A stretch of 64,000 bases of DNA from Thuidium tamariscinum (lineage: Eukaryota; Streptophyta; Bryopsida; Hypnales; Thuidiaceae), in contig OX344756.2 in assembly GCA_947034885.2 (NCBI GenBank), positions 19,451,489-19,515,488 on the forward strand, in the 5' to 3' direction. A program made the position numbers and the translations under genes. Positions within the stretch are counted from its first letter, which is position 1; each line of letters begins with the position of its first letter. Shown in pieces: positions 47,272 through 60,806 of the stretch. The notes below the pieces were generated by a model that saw only the letters and a program-made list of their open reading frames with translations, ran no database searches and was not told the DNA's origin.

Positions 47272-47706
47272 ACCTTAAATTCGTGTTCTTTATCTTTATT
47301 TTTTTTCTGTTTGAGAGGTACTTCAGATTGTCAATGGTAGAGCAGGTAACAACACCTACTCATGAGAAGTGGATCGAATAGGGAAGGTTATGTACAGTAG
47401 CATTTGCTGCTGGTGGTTTTGTCAGCAGAGATCTTTGGCAAATAACCCTGAAAGGACGGAGTCCATGATCGTGCACAGCCGTCGATTATTTGTCTCATGG
47501 GGTTGAAGATATTGAATTTCAAAGACACTATTTAATTATCCTTGTTAACAGTGCATTGGCTTAAAAGTTCAATGATGACAAAATCCTTCTATTTATGCAA
47601 GGTAGAAGTGAGAATATTGTGTGAAAAGGGGGAGTCTTGCATAATTAGTCATTTGATCTCCAATGAAATTAATGTTCTTGGGTTTTTGTAAGCAAATGAT
47701 TCACAC
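47272..47706. other. 3' flank of the synthetase gene
   Basis: Should contain the 3' untranslated region. No other feature seen. Confidence 0.5.
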
Positions 47707-48115
47707 GGTAAGGTAGAACCACCTATAACCAATAGGCTTCCCATAGTCAACCTTTTGATGGACGTATTTCCAACCAAGGCTAGAATGAGTTTTTTTCTCA
47801 TTTTTAAAGTTGGGACTAAAAGTTCATGGCACATGTTCCAATGTAGTGTGCAAGAAAGTAGAAAAGAGTGAGTAAAAATGTAGTTTTTTGCGTGATCGAA
47901 ATTAGAAGACTTCATAGATTGGTATTTGGTCAAGCACACTTTATGCCTTCTAAAATTTATAGTAATTTCAATTCATGTGATAAAATTACCAAAGTTTTTG
48001 GAATCCCCATCATTTTTATCATTACACCTCTAAAAATATTTGTTTTGCTTTGCACTACACTAGATCATGCCTAAAATACCTTAAATGATCGGTTACGGGT
48101 GGTTCTACCTTATCC
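47707..48115. mobile_element. Inverted-repeat element with GGTAAGGTAGAACC ends
   Basis: GGTAAGGTAGAACCACCTAT at the left pairs with the right end, reverse-complemented GGATAAGGTAGAACCACCCG. The inverted repeat is about 24 bp with few mismatches and the element is 409 bp long. No target duplication is evident. The superfamily is unknown. Confidence 0.65.
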
Positions 48116-49689
48116 AAAAGGATGATTTCCATTGTGAACAACCCAATGTTCTAGGGTTAAATTCTTGTATGAATTGAAAATAGACTATTTTGTATAGTTC
48201 TATGTACAATTCATTAGATGTGAAGAGTGTAAAGTTTTAAGAAATTCTAAAGTTACATTGTCATTGATTAAAATTTTCAATAAATAATATGATGGTAGTG
48301 ATTTTATGTCTTAATTCTTCTCAAGCCATTGGTGAATTTTCCTCTCTATGTATTGAAACTTGACTTGATAGGTAATGCTACAATAGAGATGAGAATGTAA
48401 AATAGACCAAGAATTTATGAAATAGATGAATAAATGAACTTATTGTAAGGGATATTTCAATATGTGGTTATATCAGTTTTTAGTTTTACAATGATTTTCT
48501 TAAATAATAGTTTTCAATTTCTAGATACATAGTGAAGTGGTCAAAAAGTGGCATATTGTTTCATATACAATAAAGCTACCATTGACCAGACACATCCAAA
48601 AACTCAACGCTAACAATGTTAATCACCCACACAAACCGTACATCATTGGAACTTTGATAATTGAACAAGTCGGACTATAGTAGAGTAAGTATGTTACTTT
48701 CAAGTTGCAATAGAATTTGCAAGAAGAAATCTTTTTCTGTAATTCTTTTTGGAAGTGAATCTTAACATGGCATTGAATAATTGTGCCATATTTGAGAGCT
48801 TGCAAGTTCCTATTGTGTTGTAGAGAAGGATTTGAATTTGCTTTGTGTGGTAATTGGCAAGGTTACTCTAGTTTTGTTGAAAACATATGATCGTAATAAT
48901 TTAAAGAACAAAAGAAAGAATAATTAATAAATATGAAAAAAAGATCAATTGATTTTAATAATAGTACTTGCATACAATGCATAGAAATTTTAAATCATTG
49001 TTTTATTTTTACACCCTTAATAATTATTTTAAAATTCAAATTTCCTCTACTAAGATAAATTTAACTTTCAAATAGCTTACTAATAAAATTTTGATATCTC
49101 AAACCTCTAAGAAAGTTGTGGTACGATAAAAGTTTTTTATAACTTACTATAAGAACCAAACAAATGAATGATTAAAATATGCTAAGATTTTTAAAAAAAA
49201 ATTAATCTATTCTTCAACAATGTGACTTTTGCGGTCACTTAATACTTCATGACTTGGATACACAATTTTGAATCAATTCATGTAGAAATGGGGAAAAAAA
49301 TGCAAAAAAGAAGAATTTAATGTCCAACTTCTATTTAAGCCTACCATAATTCATTTTGCTTTAAAAGCTCTAGAATCTAGATGTGCATTCTTTATTTAAT
49401 TAATAGTTGAAAATTCACGCAAGAGGCATCTCAACCAAATTATGTCCCACATTTTAACTTCATAATTTTTGAAACAAACTCTTCAACCTTGAATAAATAA
49501 ATAAATTAAAATCTACTTGCCAACCTTATGAACAAAACTTTAGTTGCTTAATAATCCACCTACAGGTATGTGAAAGTTTTGCTTCACCCTGGAATCATTA
49601 GTGCTTCATGTCACGGACTTATGGTAACTGAAACTAGAATCTTCTCACAAACAACATCTTGATTTGCCAATTTTGAATCTTATTTTTAT
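48116..49689. other. AT-rich intergenic DNA
   Basis: No gene, RNA gene or clear repeat seen. Frames are short and look random. Confidence 0.45.
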
Positions 49690-49916
49690 TTAACCCCTAA
49701 ACGACACACATGCCATATTTTAGTTGATGAACAAGAGAATCTTTTTGTTTAGAACAGAAATACAATTTTTCATCCTTAGAATTGGGGGTGGAAAAGGAAG
49801 ATATTCTATAGGGCTTTGACTTCCAACAAGAGCTTTTGAATTTTGAGGAACCAATGATTTCTACAGTATCAAAATTTAAGATTTCCACGGCCATCGGCTT
49901 GTCCTTTAGGGGTTAA
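49690..49916. mobile_element. TTAA-flanked short element 6 (227 bp)
   Basis: TTAA lies at 49690-49693 and 49913-49916. The left tip is CCCCTAAACGACACAC and the right tip, reverse-complemented, CCCCTAAAGGACAAGC. It is the sister copy of 37350-37579, and its ends are closer to the 932-952-bp elements, linking the short and long forms. Confidence 0.75.
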
Positions 49917-52111
49917 AAAGATCAAATGCATGAGTGATTTGCAACTCTCCCGTGAGATTGTTCATAGATAAGCGAACTCACCTACCCTCCACAAATAAAA
50001 TAAAATGGATGAAACTCTTTAGAATTGTAGCGGGTTGAAATCTTCTTGGTCATGCTCGTAATACTGAAAAAATTCAAACCTTTTAATACTTAACTTAAGA
50101 CAATTAAATGTCCTAATTTCCAAAGCTATGAATATTAGAATGTCACATTTGAGTGCTCTGAAATTACTCTTTCATCAATTTTACCATGAACATTGTTCAA
50201 GACAATCAAGTGAATTTGTCAATCTATATTTCATGGCCATTATGTATTCTCATGTACTTTTTTGCAAAGACTTATGAAGATTTCTTCATAGGAATGACCC
50301 TCATTTCCATAAATGATGACACTCTCAAAGTATTTTACCAATTTTTACTATTTGTAAGTTTTTAGAGGAATTATTTTTTGAGATTGATTTTGAATGTTTG
50401 AAGTTGATAGTGTTCAAACTTCAAAGTCCTAGCTTAACCCTAATTTTGATCAAATTACATAACATGTTTTAGTATTTATAGAATCTAATTGTTTTTATTC
50501 ATTGATTGTAGCTACATAGAATATTGAACAATAAAAGAGGGTTGCTATCATATGAGCCTAAAAAAGTAAGCCCTTAAACCTAAAAGACTACATACTTATG
50601 GTATATGTGTCTATAGTATAAAAACTTCTTAAAATTATAGTACAACTATACAACATATATATACACACACACAGATAAATATATATATAAAATAAGTGTT
50701 TATGACATAATGACCATCAATGGTTGTTGTATATCTACTTATATGCATACTCAAGACTCACATGCTCCCATCTTCATGCTCACTTTTTTGTGTTGTTGAA
50801 CAATAAAATTCTAGTGTTTATTTTATTAAAATAATGCAATTGTAAATGAAAGAACACACAAATTATTTGAAGCAACAATCGAGGGGCTAGTAACAATATT
50901 CTTACAACAACAAAGCAACAAGCTTCTATATAGAATGTGTTTTTATAACCTTTTAACCTTGTAAGTTTGAAATGATTTGAAATGATTGAAGTTTGAGGTA
51001 TATTTGGCAATTGCAACTATACTAGGTAATGACATGTTACAATCTTTAAAATCCTCTCATAATTAGAGGCTCAAAACTACTTCAAAATACTTAATCTCTA
51101 TTATAAAGCTAAATTCTTCATCTATACTTAATTTTTAGTAGGTCCAATTAAAAGAGCTTGATCAAGAACATCCCTTTAAGGAAATTTTTTTTCCAACATT
51201 TCTTGAGAAAAACAAGTATATGAATTTTAGTCAATATGTTGGAAAATGAGTTGTAAATATACAAAAAAAAATTAAAAATTAAAAATTCTTATTCATTCTT
51301 AATATAAAATTTGAAGAATATAAGGTGGTATAGAATGGAATAAAACAACAAAAAAACCAAAAGTGCTATTAACTTTTATAAGAGATTAACAATTGTTAAT
51401 AACAATAGAGAGAATTTTTTTTGTAAACAATTGATATTCTATTTTATTTTATTTTATTTTAATTAAAAATTCCAATTCAGAATACAAATTTATATATCTT
51501 TTCTATCTTCATTGCCTATAAGATAAAATCCTCATAGCTTTTACTTTATCATTCAAAGTTGAATGGTCCAAATGTTTTTGAAAACATATCAATCTGTACA
51601 ATACTATAAAACTAATCAAGCCTTCTTTAGAATAAAGTTTTAGCTACTTGATTTGACATTGAAATAACAAAAAAAAAAACTTCTAACTTTTGCAATATTT
51701 TTTGAAATGATGCAAGACAAATCTTCTCACATATATTCAATTGATTGGAATCCATCCAAAACATTCCAAATTATAAAGGCAATAGAACTTTCTTGACTTT
51801 TCAAAAATCTAAAGTAGTCTCCTTAGTCCTTTTAGAATTAATATCATTTGTTTTATATTACAAATCTACATAAACTAATATTGATGTAAAAAAGAAGCAA
51901 TTGTAAAAAACCATGAATAAAAACCATACTTTGAGCTATGAAGTAAAGCCTAAAAATTGACTTATCTAAACCACATAAACTAGAAATCAAGGATTGTGTA
52001 CTTTTGAAGCTCGTCGCTTTTTAATTAGTTTTTTCCAATGCAAAATTGCTTTTTTAACAGCAATATGACTTTGAACAACATCAACCATCTTCCTTGTATT
52101 TTTTTCACTTT
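49917..52111. other. AT-rich intergenic DNA with simple repeats
   Basis: A mixed (TA)n/(CA)n tract lies around 50,655-50,692. No gene seen. The right end is the 3' flank of the minus-strand ankyrin gene. Confidence 0.45.
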
Positions 52112-55100
52112 TCAATTTCTTATAATTGCATTATATGCATTTATGACAAAGACATTTTTTACTTTAATTACTCTTAGCAATCGAAGACAAAACAATGCAA
52201 GGACAAGTGTACATATCATTCCACCGCTTCCAGTTGTAAACATGGTAAGTGATTTATACCTCCAATAATCTTTTGGTACAATTGATACTGCAGCACTAAA
52301 GTATGCACAAATTAGAAAGACAATTGACATGAATAATACAACCACCGCCGCTTGAACACTTTTTTGTGCAACTTTGACCTCACGAAGTATACCTTCATGT
52401 GATATGGGCAAAAATGGAATCATGGCTAATATGATTGATGCCATTGAAAGATAAAATGTTAAATTATCACAAAACATAAATGCTTCAACTGAAGGATGAT
52501 TAAATTGGGCATACCCATTTAACCAATCTTCTACTTCACCACTCGCAAATCCAAGAGGTGGCTGAAGAGGCCCAACAAATGATGCAGTTGCTACTAAAGC
52601 TGCAGTAACTGAAACTACATTTGCAGCAGCAAAGAGATTGTTTAAAGATTCTTGAGTTTGTTTGGTAAATTTTTCATACCACCATTGACGAACTTCTTCT
52701 GGAGTGGCCGCACATAATTCTGGACAATAGCCATCAAGGTTTGTTTTATTCATATCAAGACCGGCTTGCATCAAAAGCTCCATACAACCAATAAGTTCTG
52801 AAGAACGTTTATTTTTTCTTGGTAACTTATGTCGAAAATGGTCAATGTTTATATAATCAACTGAGGTGAAATAATATATTTCATTGAATTCTTCATCAAA
52901 TGCCCTTGTAGCATAATGTAATGCAGTGTTGCCATGTACATCAGTTGCAAATGGATCAATTCTTTCATTTGCCAAGAAAATTTGGACAGCTAGAGGATTT
53001 CCACTAGCTATTGCTAAACTTATAGCAGGTATTTTTGAATGTAAATCTTTTTTATTATGAACATTAATAACACATTTATCAACAAGATCTAATTCCTACA
53101 CACATAAGTAAAAGAAAAGAAAATTTAATAAAATTCAATGTTAAACAACATTCTTATATAATATGTATAATTTTGTATAAATAATCCGCTAATTAAAAAA
53201 ATAATTTTTTACAAATATTTTTATAGTAGTTGCCACTTGTTACATGTATATGAATACTCATACTTGTATACTTCTCATATAGTTTTTCAATTATTTATTT
53301 GCTATATTTGTTCAATGCACTAAATTTTATAACTTGACTTATGTAATTTTTTAATCCAAAACATTGAAAACATTAGAAATGGTATCATGTTGATTTAATT
53401 ACTTTCAAAAATAATTGTACTATTTGAGTATGGCCTTTGAAAGCAGCTAATTGGAATGGTGTAAGTTTAAAAGTATGATGAGAATGTTCACATAATGCAT
53501 TGAGATCAAGTTTGTGCATATCTAGTATGTCAAAATCCAGATTGTAATTTTTACGAGCATTTAAAAGAGCCTCAACAACATTACGGTGGTTATAAAGAAC
53601 TGCAATGTGGAGAGCAGTAACTCCTGCTGATATATGCAATTGTGTACTTATGTTTTGATGCTTTGAAAATATGTCCCATTGAGTAGATGTAGTAGCATTC
53701 AAGTTTGTTCTCAAATCTTCAGCAAATACTCTCACAACTATAAAATTACCTTGTGATGCTGCACGATGAAGTGATGTTCTACTTGCAAAATCTCCAATAT
53801 TGAGTTGTAATACATTTGGACAATGAAAATCAATAATTTTAAAAATAGTTGTCATTTGATAATCTTCAATATCAAAGTTATCCGCTAAAACATGTAATGG
53901 AGTTCTACCATTACTATCAAGAAGATTCAATATGTATTGTATTAAATCCTTTCTCAAACATGTACAAATATTTTTCAAAAGTAACATCCCTTCGTCACCA
54001 ACATATATACTTCCAAACAATTGGTGTAAAACAAACTCATTCCCCCATATCATGGATTGTTCAATACTTGCACTTTCGTCACTAGTAATCAAATATCGGC
54101 TTGCTCGAAGTGTTTTAAATTGTAATCTATCAAACCAATTCCAATTATGGCCTTGTTTTACTCTTTTTAAAATGGGGTCAATTAATTCTCAAATCTTTTC
54201 TAGATTTTCAATTGCTTTAGTTGTGTCATTGAAATCTTTACTCCAATGAGCTTTGAGTGGAATTGATGTATTTGCAAAATCATGCATATGAATGGAATCA
54301 ATCATAGAATATTTTTTTGCACATTCAAGAATTTCAATGATGTTTTGATTTCCATTGATAGCAGCAAGTTGATATGCATTCATTCCAAGCTCAGTGTCTG
54401 GGACCTCAAGAAGTTGTCGAATTTTCATGTTTTTTTTTGCGGTTTTAAAAGCAACATTTAGAAATATTCTAACTAGAACTTCAGAATTTACAAGGATTGC
54501 AATTGTTAAAGAAGTTTTCATTTGCTTGTTGATTTCAAAAACTAAATCAGGCTTCTCTTCTAAAAATCCATACACCTTTTTGAACTCTTGCATGGTGATT
54601 GCATCAAAAAATGCATTGATTGTATTGTTTTCATCAAATTCATCATGATTGGTGAAAATTTGTAAGCTCGATCTTTTTAAGCCCCAAAATTCTTTTTCTA
54701 AACCATCAACTTGATGATTATTGCCATTATTTTTGGATTGTGTATCCAATAATTAATTTCTTGAATTTAATAAAAATTCTGTTAGCTTTAAGGATATTGT
54801 TGCCAAATTTGAATCCATTCGTTTAAGCATCTCCAATAGATGGTCATAAGGTCTTGGTTGAGTAGAAGACCTTGGTGGCAAAATAAGATCTACAAACATT
54901 TCCGCTACTCCAGCCTCTACTGCAAGTTCTTTCAAACTTCCTTCTAAAATTTTCATTAGAATTCCATTGATATATTTATTTTTTTGAAATATAGTATATA
55001 ATTTATTCACAATGAGGTATTGTAAGTTGCTAAAATCAAATGATAAATCCAATCTAGAAGTGACTATTCAACTTGTGATATTCAATCTTTCTAAATTCAA

Positions 55101-55994
55101 ATTGATTTTTCTTCATATAATGTATATGATATTAAATGTATAAACGATATAACAAATATAATTTTCTTTGGATCCACATAAAGGCTTTTTTTCAACTTTT
55201 TATCATACTTGTCCTACAACAATCAAAAGATTTATTAATGAAATTCATATTTTAAGATTTATTGAAAATATTATATAAAATTAATTATTGTGAAGTATTG
55301 TTAGACTTTTAATGTACAACCTAATTCAAATTTCTACTTAAATACACTATATTGAAATAATTACATTAAAAATACCAGTAAAATGCATATGACTATTAGA
55401 CCTACCATTTTTGTCAAGTATTTTAGTGGAACTTGCAAGTGTTGTATATACAATAATAAGTCTTCATTTACATTGATAATCAAATGAATCAAATTAACAT
55501 GAAATCTCTGGTTCAAAAAGAAAACTATTATAATTAAAAATCAATAGAAAGACTAATGTTTACATTCTAAAAAATCACTTTTAAGCTTATTATGATATAT
55601 GTTAATTGTTATTGCCTAATTATACCTTGAAAATGGATGTAATTAGATTTTAATATTTTTAAATTTATTTGTAGTTAAATTTGAAAATTTCAAGGATTGA
55701 CAAACTTTAGTAATTAGTGGAGAACAAGTCAAAATGCCTTTACAACAAGTTTAAGAAAATTAGAATAAAAAATTATTTGTTAATAATTTTTATTAAATTA
55801 AAATTTCTAAATTTTTTTACTAATTGCAATGATACCAAGTTCTAATGCATAACATGGTTCAAATTTTCAACTTAGAATTCACTTATAGTGAGTAGAATTG
55901 TTACCTTGTAAATTAAGACTTGCATTTGAGTTGGGAATCCCGTTGATAGCCATACATAGCCGTCAATTAAAATTTGCATTATTGCAATTTTCAT
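52112..55994 (-). pseudogene. Ankyrin-repeat protein with C-terminal PGG membrane domain, disrupted
   Basis: Plant ankyrin/PGG proteins are membrane proteins of the ACD6/ITN1 type linked to defence or stress; that role is only by family. The last exon, 52112-53095, is intact. It has the ankyrin unit DVHGNTALHYATRAF, then the PGG start NVVSVTAALVATASFVGP and about four hydrophobic spans. The previous exon (from 53390 upward, donor GTAATT) holds further repeats (SNGRTPLHVLADN; GVTALHIAVLYNHRNVVEAL; LTPFQLAAFKGHTQIVQLFL). Its frame is cut by a TGA at 54189-54191 and a TAA at 54753-54755, with coherent protein in the same frame on both sides. Near 55,060-55,110 the frame also breaks. Possible upstream exons are 55905-55994 (start MKIAIM) and 55406-55507 (NVNEDLLLYIQHLQV), which join in phase 0. 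Most likely a recent pseudogene; sequencing errors are the alternative. Confidence 0.75.
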
Positions 55995-57720
55995 TTTGAA
56001 ATATTCTTGAACTAGTTTTTGAATCATTTTTCTATTATTGATTTACAAACAACTTTCCAATCTTTTTTTTGATTGAAATCTCTACTTTCTTTTAACTTCT
56101 AAAATTTGTATACAAAATATCTATTAATTTGAATAATCAATAATGTATCATAGATTGAAACATTTCCTCAAAAATGGCAAGTACTGTTTTCAACCTTTGA
56201 AAACAATTCATAATACATCCTTTAACATTTAAGAAGGTAATGAATATTATAACTACTTTCTAACTTCTTTTATATAGAAATGTTTCTCAAATTATTAATA
56301 ATGTAAAAATAAAATTTTCAAAAAATAATTTGACAAAATGCTATACAATTATTACAATATAATTCACTATAAGCTTGTATAATTAATGCTAAACATGATC
56401 AAGTTGTAAGATTTATAAAATATTCAAACAAAAAATTATAGCCATATTTAAGGTGTTTAAAATGACATTATTTTTATACAAAAAAATACTTCTATGATAC
56501 CATTGGAAAATTATTGATGAAATTCATTGACACTCATTAAAATATACTCTATAATATATTTTTTCCTTAAGATTTAGAGGATAGTATTTAAGTAAATACT
56601 TTATACTTCATAACTGAATACAATGATATTGTGTATCAATATTAATATTTTAAATTTATGATTAATTTATAATTTATTCAATTTGCTTAAAAAATAATAC
56701 AATAATCGTATTGAGCAAGTAGAAGACATTATTGAAAGAAAGGCAACTACTTTTTAACAATGATGTTGTCTAATTCATGTTTACACAATAAATTTTGAAA
56801 TATATAAAGTAAAGAAATTTGAAAATATTTGATATATAATTTTTGAATGATTTATTATTATTTATTGAGGTTGAAAACTACAAGAATTCATTAGAGCTTT
56901 GTTGCTTTCACTAGTGGTGAGAAGTATTTCAAATGAATATTTTTTTGAAATTTGAAATTGAAATTTCAATAGTATGAAATAGTAAATTTTTTTAAATTAA
57001 TTTGTAATATTTCTAATCAATAAAAATAATAAATTACAAATAAAATTCAATAGATTTTGAACTTATAAATTTGAGTGATGACAATTAGGTGAAATCTAGA
57101 CTATTTCAAGTTCTCAAGGGGTTAGTTGAAAATGTGATTCAAGGTAATTCAAGGTGATTATATTTCTTATCTTTTGTTCTATACTAAAAAATATAGGGAT
57201 GAGAAAATTAACAAATTTTTGTTTTATATTTTAAATTGAAAAAAAGTTATAAATGACAAACTTAAGTAGAAAAATTGTTATTGATGTAATTATCAATTGA
57301 ATTTCAATTGTGAATATGAGCATATTATATATATAATCCAATGAAGAGTGAATGTCTATTCCCCAACCATATAATTCAATTACCAAATTTACTAAAATTA
57401 CAATTATTCTAAGACCTTACAAATAGTATATGGCTATCTTTCACTTTTATAATCCTTGACTACAAGTCTAATTAGCATTACATTGTTAAACTCTAAAAGA
57501 TTGTTGTATTTTGAAGTTCAAAATTGCTTTAAAATACATATTTCCAAGGGGTTTTTTGGCTTTTGGGTTTCACATTGCATGAAAAAAAATTATTCTAAAA
57601 ATTGACGACAAATTGCAAATCACTATAAGATTTTATATAAACATTTGGCACCTCATAAAAAATGAAAAAAAAAACCTACTAATATCCAAAGCAAGGCTAA
57701 AATCCTCATCTATATTATTC
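55995..57720. other. Very AT-rich intergenic DNA
   Basis: Among the most AT-rich parts of the window, with no gene or structured repeat seen. It is upstream of the ankyrin pseudogene and would hold its former promoter. Confidence 0.45.
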
Positions 57721-59161
57721 TTAATCCCTAAATGCCCAAGGCACCCAAAAGTGATGTCAAAGAAACTTTGAAGTTAAATAAAACCTTACCAAATTTCTAT
57801 TTTTGAAAGATTCTTTTTGAAGTCTAGTTTTAGCATCAATAATCCGATTTTGGAAATGAATGATTATGATTTTTGTATTCAGGATTTAGTGCAAGGGTAC
57901 CCATTGCAATCTTGACATTGCATAGTGTTAACCCCTAAGTGCCTAAGCCTTGGCAAGTGTATTTTTCTTATGAAAAAAGAGCATTGGCTTCTAGTAATCT
58001 CCAATGAACAAAAAATTTCTTTTTTCAAAATCCAACCACATATATGTTTTAAGAGCTTATATATTAGTCTACAAACCAATTTTGAGTGCAAAATTGCAAA
58101 GGAGTTGTGAGATTATAACAAAAGAAACATGTATTCTCTATTTTGAGTATGCTACTTCTTCCCACAATGTTTTAGAAATTTGTATATTAAAGTTTTTTGG
58201 GATTAGTGGTGACATGAACAAATACAAATAGTTTTAGCACACTAAAATGTACTTTCAAAAAACTTAATTTCGCTTGAAAAGATATCAAATTCATTATACA
58301 ATCCACCTTGCAATTGTAGTAATACAAACTTTCTCTATAACTAAAAATTGCAAACATCTTCAAATCAACACTTGCATGTTGAAATTTTCAATGGTGAAAG
58401 TCATGAAAATACTTTACACTTTCTACTGGGACCATTTTCAAATCATTTGGACAAGTATAATTTCTTAGATCTCAAATCAAGTGAAATTGGCAAGTTGTGC
58501 ACTAAAGTGGAAAATGAAATAAAAATGGCAAGCTTTACTCTCCACTAATATTATTTACATGCCTTTGAAGACCCCTAAATAATCAAATATTTACTTTTTT
58601 TTCTGTGAAAAATGAAAGTTTTCAATAATTAACACAAAAAATTGCCCAAAAAATTTTCAAAACGGTCAAAGGAATTTAACTACCCATTCAGATTTGAGCT
58701 GAAATTTTCTGCACGACCATATATGGTCACTCAGGCAGTTAGAGGTTAAGGATTCTTGGAAATGAGCCTCAAATACACTAGATCTTAGAGAAAAAATCAC
58801 ACTAAAAATTCATTTAAAAAAATTGTAGATTTTGAGAAGCTATAAATTAATTGGGGTTATACTTATTAAGCCCTTCAACCTTGTATTTTTTTGGTGACCA
58901 ACTTTTTAGATTTGACATGCAAAAAGAGAGATCAAAGATTTTCATAGATTTTACACCCTCATGATCAAACATTAAAATCTTTCAATCCATAAGTGATGTT
59001 GTTGTGTTTTCTTTTCCTCTGTCATCTCTAACATGCCTACTTTGAATTTGTATGGTTACAATTCAAAAAAATTGATTCAACTTATGAAAATGTTGGATTT
59101 TTGTTCAATTTAGAGCAAATTCCAAGAAGCTCAAAACAGGCCTTGGGCATTTACGGGTTAA
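57721..59161. mobile_element. TTAA-flanked element 7, split by a nested relative
   Basis: TTAA lies at 57721-57724 and 59158-59161. The left tip is TCCCTAAATGCCCAAGGC and the right tip, reverse-complemented, CCCGTAAATGCCCAAGGC. Removing the nested element at 57928-58749 leaves about 620 bp that resemble 18204-19023 in opposite orientation: CTCAAATACACTAGATC, then ATTGTAGATTTTGAG, then ATGTTGGA-like sequence before the tip. Non-coding. Confidence 0.75.
57928..58749. mobile_element. TTAA-flanked element 8, inserted into element 7
   Basis: TTAA lies at 57928-57931 and 58746-58749. The left tip is CCCCTAAGTGCCTAAGCC and the right tip, reverse-complemented, CCTCTAACTGCCTGAG. It is the same length class (822 bp) as 18204-19023 (820 bp). 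Host element sequence resumes directly on both sides, as expected for insertion into a TTAA. Confidence 0.72.
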
Positions 59162-59519
59162 TAAAATACAACTATAGTATCGTGTAGTTAAGTAGTTAAC
59201 TTCCTCAATATACATCTTAAAGAAAATCACAAAAGTAAAAGGTAATGTTGGATGAAAGAAAAAACTAATATACTTCTTGCTTCTAATAGATGATGTTGAG
59301 TATTATTGATTCCAATGATGAAGATGTTATAGTATATAATGAGTATCCTTTTCCTTGTTTTCATTTGGAAATTTTCATAATGGAGTTCAAAGACACTTTT
59401 ATATATTTTTTCTATTTACAATGTTTTTTACTGCTTGCAAAATATCACTTCATATAACTTTAACTTCATTATTTCAAATTGCATGGTTCAAATGTCTTTG
59501 ATTAATTAGGTGTCAATAT

Positions 59520-59962
59520 TTAACCCCTAAATGCCCAAGGCACCAAAATCTAGTGTTTGCAAAACTTTGAAGTTAATGAAAACCTAACCTAGTTTCTATT
59601 TTTTGTAGTTTGTATTTTTGAAGAATTCTTTTTGAAGTCTACTTTAAGCATCAAAAACATGATCTTGAAATCTTTGACTACAATTTTTCTATTCAAGATT
59701 TTTTGCATGGCTACGCATTGCAATCTTGACTTTCTTTAGTATTGACAGCTCTTGAGATTGGACCAAACATCATAATCTTTCAATCCATAAGTCATATTGC
59801 CTTGTGTTTTCTTTTCCTAAATGATCTCTAACATGTCTAGTTTGAATGTCTACGGTTACATTTTTTTTTAAATTGATAAAATTCATCATAAAGTTGACTT
59901 TTTGTTCACTTTAGAACAAATTCCTAGTAGCTCAAAAAAAGCCTTGAACATTTAGGGGTTAA
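59520..59962. mobile_element. TTAA-flanked element 9 (443 bp)
   Basis: TTAA lies at 59520-59523 and 59959-59962. The left tip is CCCCTAAATGCCCAAGGC and the right tip, reverse-complemented, CCCCTAAATGTTCAAGGC. It is an internally shortened relative of elements 3 and 7. It keeps GCATTGCAATCTTGACTTT and CTTTCAATCCATAAG but lacks the CTCAAATACACTAGATC part. Confidence 0.78.
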
Positions 59963-60806
59963 AAGATCAATTCATTAATTTTAGAAAATATTTTTAGATG
60001 CTTGGTTTGACATTGAAGTTAAAAAAAACTTTTAACTTTTGCAACATATTTAGTGGAATGATGTAATTCTCATGTACATTAGGTGATTGTCATCCACCCT
60101 ATAAAATTCATGCAAAAAATTCAAAAACAAGTTATGGGCACCTTGCTTCTAAAAATATAACAAAGACAATAAAATATCCTCACTGAAATGTCCATGGAAT
60201 CATCAATCACTATTTCAAATGATTGCAAATTTATGCGGGCGTAGGTGTTGCATGCAAGTTGTAATTAGGAGGTGAATGTGCTCACTGCTGCTAGTGCTAG
60301 AGAAGTTGAGGAGAAAAATCCGTAAGATTACCGGACCCGACTGTGCAAAACAAAGGATAAATCATGCTACACTCCTCAGGCATAGTCCTGCATAGGTCAT
60401 CTTTATTCCTTACATGTATACATGTACAACAAGCATACTGAAAAGCAGTATGATATAAATCGGTATACTGACACGAAACTAATCCTAACTCCAATAATGC
60501 TACAAATAATAGATCAAACTGCAGCATATTCCTCACTTTCGCTTGTACACTCACCTGCAGCACTAGAGCAGATAGAATTGATACAAAGCTCCAGTCGAAA
60601 TAACTTCAACCTTAGGCTTCAAGTGTCTAATTAGCTCACCTTGCCTGTCTTACGGTACAATGAAACAAACAGTTGACAGGTTCATAACACGATAGGAATT
60701 CACTACGTAAGTGGACTTGATGCTTGCAGTTTCCAACACCATGTGTACGCAGAGAATCTGCGGTAAATTAACTTTAGCTGCCTACCTTCGCACAACCAAA
60801 CATACC
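59963..60806. other. 3' flank of the cyclophilin gene and intergenic DNA
   Basis: AT-rich up to about 60,220, then less AT-rich toward the cyclophilin stop at 60807, consistent with its 3' untranslated region. No further gene recognised. Confidence 0.45.

Noticed and set aside
8386-59962. CCCTAAA words resembling plant telomere repeats
   Set aside because: They occur singly, always at element tips next to TTAA, never as tandem arrays.
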